A stretch of DNA of 51,238 bases from an uncultured Rhodospirillales bacterium (GTDB lineage Bacteria; Pseudomonadota; Alphaproteobacteria; Acetobacterales; Acetobacteraceae): assembly GCA_903924855.1 (NCBI GenBank), contig CAIYCW010000038.1:1-51238 (forward strand), given 5' to 3'. A model generated the notes under the pieces. That model did not search any database. It was not told the DNA's origin and saw nothing but the letters and a program-made list of their open reading frames with translations. Shown here one piece after another: positions 11,431 to 19,014 of this stretch. A program made the translations under genes and the position numbers. Position 1 is the stretch's first letter, and each line of letters starts with the position of its first letter.

Positions 11431-13017
11431 TTACGTTTTCGAGACGCCCCAGAACACCGGGAACGGCGCCTTCACCACGCCGCTCACATTCTTGCGCCAC
11501 GAGGTATACTGCAGGAAGAACCCGGTCGGGATGTAGGTGACATTGTCGAAGGACGCCTTGTTGGTGTCCTCCAGCGCCTTCTTCTCGGCTGCCGCATCGG
11601 GTGCGTCATACCAGTCGGCGATGCCCTTCTGCACCGCGTCCGATTTCGGCCAGCCGAACCAGGCCTTGTCGCCGCCGGCATCAAGGGCGGTGTAAGGCGC
11701 CGGGTTGATGCAGTCAGCCCCAGCGTGCCAGGTGTGGAAGATGTTCCAGCCGCCGGCGGACGGCGCGTCCTTCTTGGCGCGGATGGTGCCGGTGGTGCCC
11801 CAGTCGGTTGCGACATAGTCCACATTCATGCCGATCTTGGCGAGCAGATCGGCGGTCACGTCGCCTTCGGCCTTGGTGATGGCAACGTCGGTGGCCACGA
11901 TCAGGCGAATCTTCTCGCCGTTATAGCCGGCTTCCTTGAGCAGCTTCTTGGCACCTTCATAGTCGCGCGGACCGCGCAGCAGCTCGCCGCCGACCTCGGT
12001 GTAGGCCGCGGTGCCGGGGGTGAAGAAGCTGTCGCAGGTCTTCCACAGATTGGTGTCGTCACCGGCCACGGCCTGCATGTAGTCGGTCTGGCTGAGCGCC
12101 ATCATGACGGCCTTGCGGGCGCGAACGTCGTTGAACGGCGGGTGCAGATGGTTGATGCGGAAGCTGCCGATATTGCCGAGCGGATCGCCGATATCGATGT
12201 TGAGGTTGGCGTTCTTCTTCAGCAGGGGCACCACGTCCGAGATCGGGTTCTCCCACCAATCGACCTCGCCGTTCTGCAGGGCGGCGGCGGCGGTGGCGGC
12301 ATCGGGGATGATGATCCATTCGATGCGGTCGAAATTCATGATCTTGCCGCCAGACAGCCACTCCCCCTTCTCGGGGCGCGGCTTGTAGCCGGCGAATTTT
12401 TCGAACACCGCCTTGGAGCCGGGCACCCATTCGGCGGTGTTGAACTTCATCGGACCGGAGCCGATATATTCGCTGATCAGCTTGAACGGGTCAGTCTTGG
12501 CGATGCGCTCGGGCATCATCAGGCAGACCGGCGCGTTGGACTTGCCGAGGGCGAACAGCATCTTCGGGAACGGCTTGTTGAGGCGCAGGCGGAAGCTCTT
12601 GTCATCCACCGGCTCCAGCGACTCCATGCTGGCCTTGATGCGCTGACCCATCGTGTCGCGCGCCATCCAGCGTGTGAGCGAGGCCACGCAGTCCTTGGAT
12701 GTCACCTTCTCGCCGTCATGCCACAGCAGGCCGTCGCGCAGGGTGAAGGTCCAGTCGGTGAAATTGGCGTTGACCGTGTGGCCCTCGCACATCTGCGGAT
12801 GCGGCACCTGGTTGGCGTCGATGCCATACAGCGTCTCCCAGATCATCACGGCGGCGTTGCGCACCACGTATTGGGTGCCGGCCACCGCATCGAGCGAGGA
12901 CAGGTTGGCCTGCGGGATGAACTTCAGAACCTTGGTGTTCTGCGCCACCGCGATGCGCGGTGTCGCAAGGGCGGCACCGACGGCGGCGGTGGAGGCAAGG
13001 AACGAACGACGCTTCAT
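11431..13017 (-). CDS. Family 5 peptide-binding protein (paralogue 1 of 3)
   Basis: A 528-residue periplasmic binding protein of the DppA/OppA (SBP_bac_5) family. The N-terminus MKRRSFLASTAAVGAALATP carries a twin-arginine-like RRSFL signal ending near AVAQ, so export may be by Tat. Family blocks are LKFIPQANLSSLDAVAG, WETLYGID, LRDGLLWHDGEKVTSKDCVASL and RLRLNKPFPKMLFAL. It sits 10 nt before the permease gene, so it is the binding protein most closely tied to the transporter. Two paralogues lie directly upstream. The longer frame to 13092 only adds residues before the signal. Confidence 0.9.
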   Translation of the reverse strand: MKRRSFLASTAAVGAALATPRIAVAQNTKVLKFIPQANLSSLDAVAGTQYVVRNAAVMIWETLYGIDANQVPHPQMCEGHTVNANFTDWTFTLRDGLLWHDGEKVTSKDCVASLTRWMARDTMGQRIKASMESLEPVDDKSFRLRLNKPFPKMLFALGKSNAPVCLMMPERIAKTDPFKLISEYIGSGPMKFNTAEWVPGSKAVFEKFAGYKPRPEKGEWLSGGKIMNFDRIEWIIIPDAATAAAALQNGEVDWWENPISDVVPLLKKNANLNIDIGDPLGNIGSFRINHLHPPFNDVRARKAVMMALSQTDYMQAVAGDDTNLWKTCDSFFTPGTAAYTEVGGELLRGPRDYEGAKKLLKEAGYNGEKIRLIVATDVAITKAEGDVTADLLAKIGMNVDYVATDWGTTGTIRAKKDAPSAGGWNIFHTWHAGADCINPAPYTALDAGGDKAWFGWPKSDAVQKGIADWYDAPDAAAEKKALEDTNKASFDNVTYIPTGFFLQYTSWRKNVSGVVKAPFPVFWGVSKT

Positions 13018-13127
13018 GGTGATGCGACCCCTGTGTGTGGCGAGTGGTTGTCGGGCACGACCTAGCAATTGCCGTGCCCCAAACGATGACATGACCTTAG
13101 CGCATGGAAGCCATGCCGCAACCCGCT

Positions 13128-14696
13128 TCAGGCCCGTTTCAGGTTGTAAAAGATCATGAAGCCCGGAACGCGGCCGGCAAGGTCGCGGCGGATGGCGGTC
13201 GGGCGGAAGAATCCGCCGGTCGGGATCAGCACCACCTCATCCATCACCACGCGCTGAATATCGGCCGCGATGGCTTTCTGGGTGGCGAGATTGGGCGCGT
13301 CGAACCACGAATCGCGCAATGCCTCCAGCTTGGGCACATCGGGCCAGCCGAACCAGGCATCGCGGCCGTTGCCACGCGCCACCGGGTGGCCGGCCGGGTC
13401 CATCCAGTCGAAGCCCTCGAACGAGGTGCACAGCGCCGACCAGCCGCCCTTCTCCACCGGCTCCTTCGAGACGCGCCGTGTGATGACGGTGCCCCAGTCG
13501 CTGAGTGCTATGTCGGCGTTCATGCCGATATCCTGGAACATGCCGGCCGCCACCTGGGTGAGCGCCGCGGGGGCCAGGATGTCGGTGGGGCCGATCAGGC
13601 GCATGCGCGGCGTGAGCCCACCGGCCTCGCGCATCATCGCCTTCGCGCGGTCGAGGCTTCTGGGGCCCCACAGCACGTCCATCCCGGCGTCGCTTGCCAT
13701 CGGGGTGCCGGGGGTGAACACGCCGAGCGGGACGAAATTGGCGGGGTCCGGCCCCTGGATGGCGGCCACGAAATCCTCCTGCACGACCGCGGGCAGTAGC
13801 GCCTGGCGGATGGCCTTGCTGTTGAACGGCGCCTGCAGATGGTTGAGCCGCAGCATGGAGGGGGATGGCCGGTTGTCGATCTTCTCGACACTGAGGGTCT
13901 TCTGCCGTGCCAGCAGGGTCTGGATCTCGGGTGGTGGCTGCTCGAACCAATCCATCTCACCGGCCTGCATGGCGGCGGAGGCGGTGGCGGCGTCGGTGAT
14001 GACATGCCATTCGACGCGCGAGAAGAAGGCCTGCTTGCCACCGGCGGTGAAGTCCACCTTCTCATCGCGCGGCCGGTAGCCGTCGAACTTCGCATAGGCC
14101 ATCAGACTGCCGGAGTTGAACTCCCGCGGCAGCCATTGGAACGGGCCGGAGCCGGTGGCATCCGCCACCTGTTTGAACGGATCGGTCAGCGCCAGGCGCT
14201 CGGGCATGATGACGCAGGCATTGGCGATGCTGGCCAGTGCCGCGAAGAGCAACGGGAAGGGCTTGCTGAGGCGGAATTCCAGCTTCGTGTCGTCGATCCA
14301 GACCAGCTCGTTGGTCACCTGCGCCAGTTTCTGGCCGAAGGCGTTGCGCACCATCCAGCGCTTGATGCTGGCAACACAGTCCTTGGCCAGCACCGGCATG
14401 TTGTCGTGAAACATCAGGCCGCTGCGCAGCGTGATGGTGACCCGTTTGCCGTCATCCGCCACCACATGCCCCTCCGCCATCTGAGGCTTCGGGGTGAGGG
14501 CGGAATCAAGGCCGTACAGCGTGTCGTAGATCATGAAGGCGTGGTTGCGGGTGACCAGCGCCGAGGTCCAGACCGGGTCAAGCGAGGTGAGGTTGGATTG
14601 CGGCACCACGCGCAGCAGTGATGCCGCCTCCCCCCGTCCGATACGCGGGGCCGCCAGCACCGAGGCCCCGATCAACACATCCCGCCGCTTCAACAT
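13128..14696 (-). CDS. Family 5 peptide-binding protein (paralogue 2 of 3)
   Basis: A 522-residue SBP_bac_5 protein with signal MLKRRDVLIGASVLAAPRIG (twin arginine, KRRDVL) and the blocks LRVVPQSNLTSLDPVW, MIYDTLYGLD, LRSGLMFHDNMPVLAKDCVA and RLSKPFPLLFAAL. It is clearly homologous to its neighbours but diverged throughout, so this is an old duplication. It is 110 nt from paralogue 1, the largest gap in the cluster, which could hold a promoter for paralogue 1 and the permeases. Ligand specificity cannot be read from the sequence. Confidence 0.9.
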   Translation of the reverse strand: MLKRRDVLIGASVLAAPRIGRGEAASLLRVVPQSNLTSLDPVWTSALVTRNHAFMIYDTLYGLDSALTPKPQMAEGHVVADDGKRVTITLRSGLMFHDNMPVLAKDCVASIKRWMVRNAFGQKLAQVTNELVWIDDTKLEFRLSKPFPLLFAALASIANACVIMPERLALTDPFKQVADATGSGPFQWLPREFNSGSLMAYAKFDGYRPRDEKVDFTAGGKQAFFSRVEWHVITDAATASAAMQAGEMDWFEQPPPEIQTLLARQKTLSVEKIDNRPSPSMLRLNHLQAPFNSKAIRQALLPAVVQEDFVAAIQGPDPANFVPLGVFTPGTPMASDAGMDVLWGPRSLDRAKAMMREAGGLTPRMRLIGPTDILAPAALTQVAAGMFQDIGMNADIALSDWGTVITRRVSKEPVEKGGWSALCTSFEGFDWMDPAGHPVARGNGRDAWFGWPDVPKLEALRDSWFDAPNLATQKAIAADIQRVVMDEVVLIPTGGFFRPTAIRRDLAGRVPGFMIFYNLKRA

Positions 14697-14747
14697 GGCG
14701 CCCCCTCAATGTCCGCTGCGCATGGTCCGACCGAAACCGTGCTGTCG

Positions 14748-16334
14748 TCAGACCCGCTTCACGTTCCAGAACATGGCAAAGCCGTTGTTCACGCCGGTCA
14801 GAGTGTCACGATAGGCGGTTGCCTGCAGATATTGGCCGAGCGGGATGTAGGGAACGTCAACAAACACCTGGCGCTGGATCTGATCGCAGAGCTTCTTCTG
14901 GGTCGCCTCGTCCGGCGCATCGAACCAGGCGTTGCGCAGCGATTCGATCTCGGGGCTGGTGGGCCAGCCGAACCAGCCCTTCTCGCCATCGCCGCGCAGC
15001 GACAGATGGCCCGCCGGGTTGAGCATGTCGGTGCCGGCCCAGGCGGTGAAGAAGATGTTCCAGCCGCCCTTGTCGATCGGATCCTTGCTGGTGCGGCGCT
15101 TGAGCACGGTGCCCCAGTCCAGCGCCTGATAGTCCACATTGAGCCCGGCCTTCTGCAGGAAATCCGCCCCCACATCGGCCATCGCCTTCAGCACCGGGAA
15201 GTCGGAGGCGACGATCAGCACCACCTTCTCGCCATTGTAGCCGGCGGCCTTGAGGTCGGCCTTCACCTTGGCGTAGTCGCGCTTGGAGGTCAGCACCTCC
15301 ATGCCGGCCGCGGTGGCGAACGGCGTGCCCGGGCAGAACACGCCGACGCCGTCATGCCACATCGCTTGATCGGTGCCGACCACGGCCTGCATCACGTCCG
15401 ACTGGTCGACGGCGCCGAGGATGGCGCGCCTGATGGCGGGGTTGTTGAAGGGCGGCTGCAGATGGTTCATCCGCATGATGGCGATCTGGCCGGACGGGTC
15501 CTGCACCGAGACCTTAACGCCCTTGGCCTTCTTCAGCAGCGGGATGAGATCGGCGGTGGCGTAGTCCCACCAATCCTGCTCGCCCGATTGCAGGGCGGCG
15601 GCGGCTGTCGCCGGATCGGGGATGGTGTTCCATTCGACACGGTCGAAATGGGCGATCTTCGGCCCTGCCGTCCAGTCGGTCTTGCCGTCCGCGCGCGGCA
15701 CATAGGCCTCGTTGCGGGCATAGACCGCCTTGGCGCCCGGCACGCGTTCGGAGGCGACGAATTTATAGGGGCCGGAGCCCACCATCTCCTGCACCTGGGT
15801 GAAGGCATCGGTGGCGGCAAGCCGTGCGGGCATCATCGCCGGCATCACGGAGGGCGATTTGCCCAAGGCGTCCGGCAGCAGCGGGAACAGCTTCTTGAGC
15901 TTGAAGCGGATGGTCTTGTCGTCGGGGGCCGAAAGCTCGTCGGTTGCCGCCATCAGCGCACCGCCGAACGCGTCCCGCTTGGCCCAGCGCTGGATGGAGG
16001 CCACACAGTCACTGGCCAGCACCGGTGTTCCGTCATGCCATTTGAGGCCGGGGCGCAGGGTGAGGTTCCACAGCAGGCCGCCGTTTTCGATCGTGTGGCC
16101 GGCCACCATCTGCGGGCTGGCGGCGTAGCTGCTGTCCTGGCCGTAAAGCGTGTCGAACACCAGATAGCCGTGGTTGCGGGTCACATAGGCCGTGGTCCAG
16201 TGCGGATCGAGCACGGTGAGGTCAGCCTGCGGGATGAATTTCAGCGTGCTCGCGGATTGCGCGCGCACCAAGGCGGGTGCGGCAAGCGTGGCGCCGAAGG
16301 CGGCGCCGGCGGTGAGCAAGTGGCGGCGTTTCAT
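14748..16334 (-). CDS. Family 5 peptide-binding protein (paralogue 3 of 3)
   Basis: A 528-residue SBP_bac_5 protein. It starts MKRRHLLTAGAAFGATLAAP (twin-arginine KRRHLL, cleavage near VRAQ) and continues LKFIPQADLTVLDPHW, VFDTLYGQD, LRPGLKWHDGTPVLASDCVA and FKLKKLFPLLPDAL. Two ATGs are adjacent (16335-16337 and 16332-16334). GGGAGA lies 6 nt before the second, which I prefer. The frame stays open far upstream to 18074, but that part is antisense to gtrA, mepA and the MFS gene. It is the first gene of the minus-strand cluster, and the 99-nt divergent gap to gtrA should contain its promoter. Confidence 0.9.
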   Translation of the reverse strand: MKRRHLLTAGAAFGATLAAPALVRAQSASTLKFIPQADLTVLDPHWTTAYVTRNHGYLVFDTLYGQDSSYAASPQMVAGHTIENGGLLWNLTLRPGLKWHDGTPVLASDCVASIQRWAKRDAFGGALMAATDELSAPDDKTIRFKLKKLFPLLPDALGKSPSVMPAMMPARLAATDAFTQVQEMVGSGPYKFVASERVPGAKAVYARNEAYVPRADGKTDWTAGPKIAHFDRVEWNTIPDPATAAAALQSGEQDWWDYATADLIPLLKKAKGVKVSVQDPSGQIAIMRMNHLQPPFNNPAIRRAILGAVDQSDVMQAVVGTDQAMWHDGVGVFCPGTPFATAAGMEVLTSKRDYAKVKADLKAAGYNGEKVVLIVASDFPVLKAMADVGADFLQKAGLNVDYQALDWGTVLKRRTSKDPIDKGGWNIFFTAWAGTDMLNPAGHLSLRGDGEKGWFGWPTSPEIESLRNAWFDAPDEATQKKLCDQIQRQVFVDVPYIPLGQYLQATAYRDTLTGVNNGFAMFWNVKRV

Positions 16335-16433
16335 CATCTGTCTCCCGCTGTGTCGTGATGAAACGATGGCATTCAGGGCTGCCCCCCGCAAGCACGGCTT
16401 TTCCCGCAACGCCGGGCGCGCTACGCGGGCGGC

Positions 16434-16841
16434 ATGATCAAGATCACACCCGCACATCGCGCCCTGTTCTTCGAGTTCCTGCGCTTCGGCGTGGTGGGCG
16501 TGATCGGCTTTCTGGTCGACAACGCGGTGGTCTACGGCACCAAGGGGCTGATCGGCGTGTACTGGGCGGGTGCCTTGGCGTATCCGGTGGCGTCCACCGG
16601 CAATTGGTTCCTCAACCGGATCTGGACCTTCAAGGGCGCCTCCAGCGACGCGTTGCATGTGCAGTGGCTGCGCTTCCTGGCGGTCAATCTGATCGGCTTT
16701 GTGTTCAACCGCGGCACCTATTTCGCGCTGGTGGCAAGCTTTCCCTTTGTCGAGGGGCATCCGGTGATCGCGGTTGCGGCGGGATCGATCGCCGGCATGT
16801 TCTTCAATTTCTTCCTCTCGCGCCGGCTGGTGTTCCGCTAG
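16434..16841 (+). CDS. GtrA-family membrane protein
   Basis: A 135-residue protein with four transmembrane helices and the GtrA signatures FLRFGVVGVIGFLVDNAVVY (14-33), GNWFLNRIWTFKG (57-69), RFLAVNLIGFVFNRGTYFAL and the C-terminal FFNFFLSRRLVFR. GtrA-like proteins are thought to move lipid-linked sugars across the membrane for cell-surface glycosylation. No glycosyltransferase lies next to it, so the substrate is open. It is divergent from the binding-protein cluster and 30 nt before mepA. Confidence 0.88.
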   Translation: MIKITPAHRALFFEFLRFGVVGVIGFLVDNAVVYGTKGLIGVYWAGALAYPVASTGNWFLNRIWTFKGASSDALHVQWLRFLAVNLIGFVFNRGTYFALVASFPFVEGHPVIAVAAGSIAGMFFNFFLSRRLVFR

Positions 16842-16871
16842 ATTCAGTGCGGGGTGATGGAGGGTGAGGCG

Positions 16872-17702
16872 ATGCGGCGGTTGATCGTCATGCTGGCGTT
16901 GCTGTCGGGCCAGGCTTTGGCCCAGCCCACCACGCCCGCACCCGGCCCCGCCATGAGCATCGGCAGCGACGCAGCCGGCTGCATCCAGGGTGCGGTGCGC
17001 CTGCCGGACACCGCACCCGGGCTGCAGACCATCCGCATCGCCAAAAGCACGTTCTGGGGTCATCCCGAGGTGATCGCCCATCTGCTCGACCTCGCACACC
17101 GGGCGCAGGCGGCGGGGCTGCCGGATCTGTATATGAACGACATCTCGCGCCCGCGCGGCGGGCCGCTGGTGGGCATCCATGCCAGCCACCAGCGCGGGGT
17201 GGATGCCGATATCTGGCTCGATGTGGCGGGGCCGCATCCGGTGCTGCCGGTGGCCGCGCGCGAGGATCTGGAGCCCCCCTCGCTGGTGACGCCGGATGGG
17301 CGATCCGTTGTGGCATCGCTGTGGCGCCCGGCGCACATCACGCTGATCAAACTGGCGGCGACCGAACCGGGCATCGACCGGGTGCTGATCAACCCTGCGA
17401 TCAAGAAGGCGCTGTGCGAGCAGGTGACCGGCGATCGCTCCTGGCTGCGACGTGTCCGTCCCTGGTATGGGCATTCGGCGCATATGCATCTGCATTTCGC
17501 CTGCCCGAGGCTGGCAGATGGCAGCACCGGCGCCTGTGTGGACCAGGCGCCGCCCCCGCCTGGCGATGGGTGTGATGCAAACCTGCAATGGTGGTTCACG
17601 CTGCTCGACCACCCTGCCCCGCCGCCGCCGCCCGGCCCCGCGCCGAAGCCGAAGCCGGTTGTGTTGCCGGCCGCCTGCCGTGCCATCATGGCCGCGCCCT
17701 GA
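16872..17702 (+). CDS. mepA: Penicillin-insensitive murein endopeptidase (peptidase M74)
   Basis: A 276-residue exported zinc endopeptidase that cleaves D-Ala-mesoDAP cross-links in peptidoglycan. The signal peptide is MRRLIVMLALLSGQALA, cut before QPTT. The zinc-site residues stand in HASHQRGVDADIW (H106, D113) and GHSAHMHLHF (H201, H204, H206, H208), as in MepA. The tail is proline- and lysine-rich (PPPPPGPAPKPKP). The ATG at 16872 has GGAGGG 7 nt upstream; GTG and ATG starts at 16854 and 16857 are alternatives. It lies between gtrA and the MFS gene with short gaps, probably one transcript. Confidence 0.9.
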   Translation: MRRLIVMLALLSGQALAQPTTPAPGPAMSIGSDAAGCIQGAVRLPDTAPGLQTIRIAKSTFWGHPEVIAHLLDLAHRAQAAGLPDLYMNDISRPRGGPLVGIHASHQRGVDADIWLDVAGPHPVLPVAAREDLEPPSLVTPDGRSVVASLWRPAHITLIKLAATEPGIDRVLINPAIKKALCEQVTGDRSWLRRVRPWYGHSAHMHLHFACPRLADGSTGACVDQAPPPPGDGCDANLQWWFTLLDHPAPPPPPGPAPKPKPVVLPAACRAIMAAP

Positions 17703-17718
17703 CCAAGGACATATCGCA

Positions 17719-18924
17719 ATGCATTTCTCGCTGCGGGCGGGGCGGTTTCGCGAGGCCGGCGTGTTCGTGGCCGGCTTCTGCACCTTCTTCAACCTGTATA
17801 CGCCGCAGGCGTTTCTGCAGATTCTAGCCGATGATCTGCACGCCCCGGTCAGCACGATCGGCTTTGCCATCACGGTGACCTTGCTGGCGGTGGCGATCAT
17901 CGCCCCGGTGGCTGGTGGCATCAGCGACCGGCTGGGCCGCAAACGGATCATCCTTGGTGCCTGTGTGGCGTTGATCATCCCGACCTTGCTGGTCGCCGCC
18001 AGCACGTCGCTGACCCAGCTGCTGGTGTGGCGCTTTGTGCAGGGGCTGCTGCTGCCGTTCATCTTCACGGTCACTGTCGCCTATGTGGCGGATGAGTGCA
18101 GCGGGGCGCAGGCGATCAAGACATCGGGCATCTATGCCTCCGGCACCATCTTCGGCGGGTTCCTCGGCCGCTTCCTCGGCGGGCTGGTGGCGGATCTGGC
18201 GGGGTGGCGCGCGGTGTTCGTGGTGCTGGCGGTGATCACCGCGGCGCTTGCAGGCTTCGTTGCCTGGGCGATGCCGCAGGAACAGCGGTTTCGCCCGGTG
18301 CAGGGCGGGTTCGAGGCGACATTGCGGGCCTACAGCCAGCATCTGCGCAACCCCCGGCTGATCGCCACGTGCTGCATCGGCTTCGGTATGCTGTTCTCGA
18401 TGGTGGCGTGTTTCACCTTTGTGAATTTTCACCTGGCCGCCCCGCCCTTCTCGCTGTCGCCGACCAGTGAGGGATCGGTGTTCGCGGTCTATCTGCTGGG
18501 CATGCTGACCACGCCGCTGGCGACCCGTGCCGCCGTGCATATCGGCCGCCGATCGGCGCTGATGGTGGCGATCGGCAGTTCGGCATTGGGCTACGCGCTC
18601 ACATTGTCGAGCGTGTTGGGCGTGGTGGTGGCGGGGCTTGCCTTGATCACCGGCGGGTTGTTCGTGGTGCAGGCGCTGTCGCTCGGCTTCATCGGCGCCA
18701 TCGTGCCGCGGGCACGCTCCTCCGCGGTGGGGCTGTATGTGACGGTGTTCTACACCGGCGGCGCCTTGGGCGGGGTGCTGCCGGGCGGGCTGTGGCACAG
18801 CCAGGGCTGGATCGGCGTGGTGGGGCTGCTGTGGCTGGTGCTGGCGGCGATGGTGGCCACCGGCCTGATCTTCTGGCGCATGCCGGAGAAGACGGCACAG
18901 GGATTGCCTGCCAAACTGCCCTGA
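17719..18924 (+). CDS. MFS transporter, YnfM/AraJ-like drug-efflux type
   Basis: A 401-residue inner-membrane carrier with 12 predicted helices. Motif A between helices 2 and 3 reads GGISDRLGRKRIIL, and the helix 4-5 region is LVWRFVQGLLLPFIFTVTVAYVADE. The second half repeats the fold, with FYTGGALGGVLPGGLWHSQGW. Length and layout match proton-driven exporters of the YnfM/AraJ group. The ATG at 17719 follows AAGGA by 9 nt. It is 16 nt after mepA. The exported compound is unknown. Confidence 0.85.
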   Translation: MHFSLRAGRFREAGVFVAGFCTFFNLYTPQAFLQILADDLHAPVSTIGFAITVTLLAVAIIAPVAGGISDRLGRKRIILGACVALIIPTLLVAASTSLTQLLVWRFVQGLLLPFIFTVTVAYVADECSGAQAIKTSGIYASGTIFGGFLGRFLGGLVADLAGWRAVFVVLAVITAALAGFVAWAMPQEQRFRPVQGGFEATLRAYSQHLRNPRLIATCCIGFGMLFSMVACFTFVNFHLAAPPFSLSPTSEGSVFAVYLLGMLTTPLATRAAVHIGRRSALMVAIGSSALGYALTLSSVLGVVVAGLALITGGLFVVQALSLGFIGAIVPRARSSAVGLYVTVFYTGGALGGVLPGGLWHSQGWIGVVGLLWLVLAAMVATGLIFWRMPEKTAQGLPAKLP

Positions 18925-19014
18925 GGATTGCCAGAGCCTGGGCCCGCGGGGGTTTACGATGCGCCGCACCCGCCCAATTCTGTGCGAGATGCTTATTTCA
19001 AGACGAGGCCAAAG

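Noticed and set aside
16335..18074. Long N-terminal extension of the third peptide-binding protein
   Set aside because: It is antisense to gtrA, mepA and the MFS gene; the twin-arginine signal at 16334 marks the real start.
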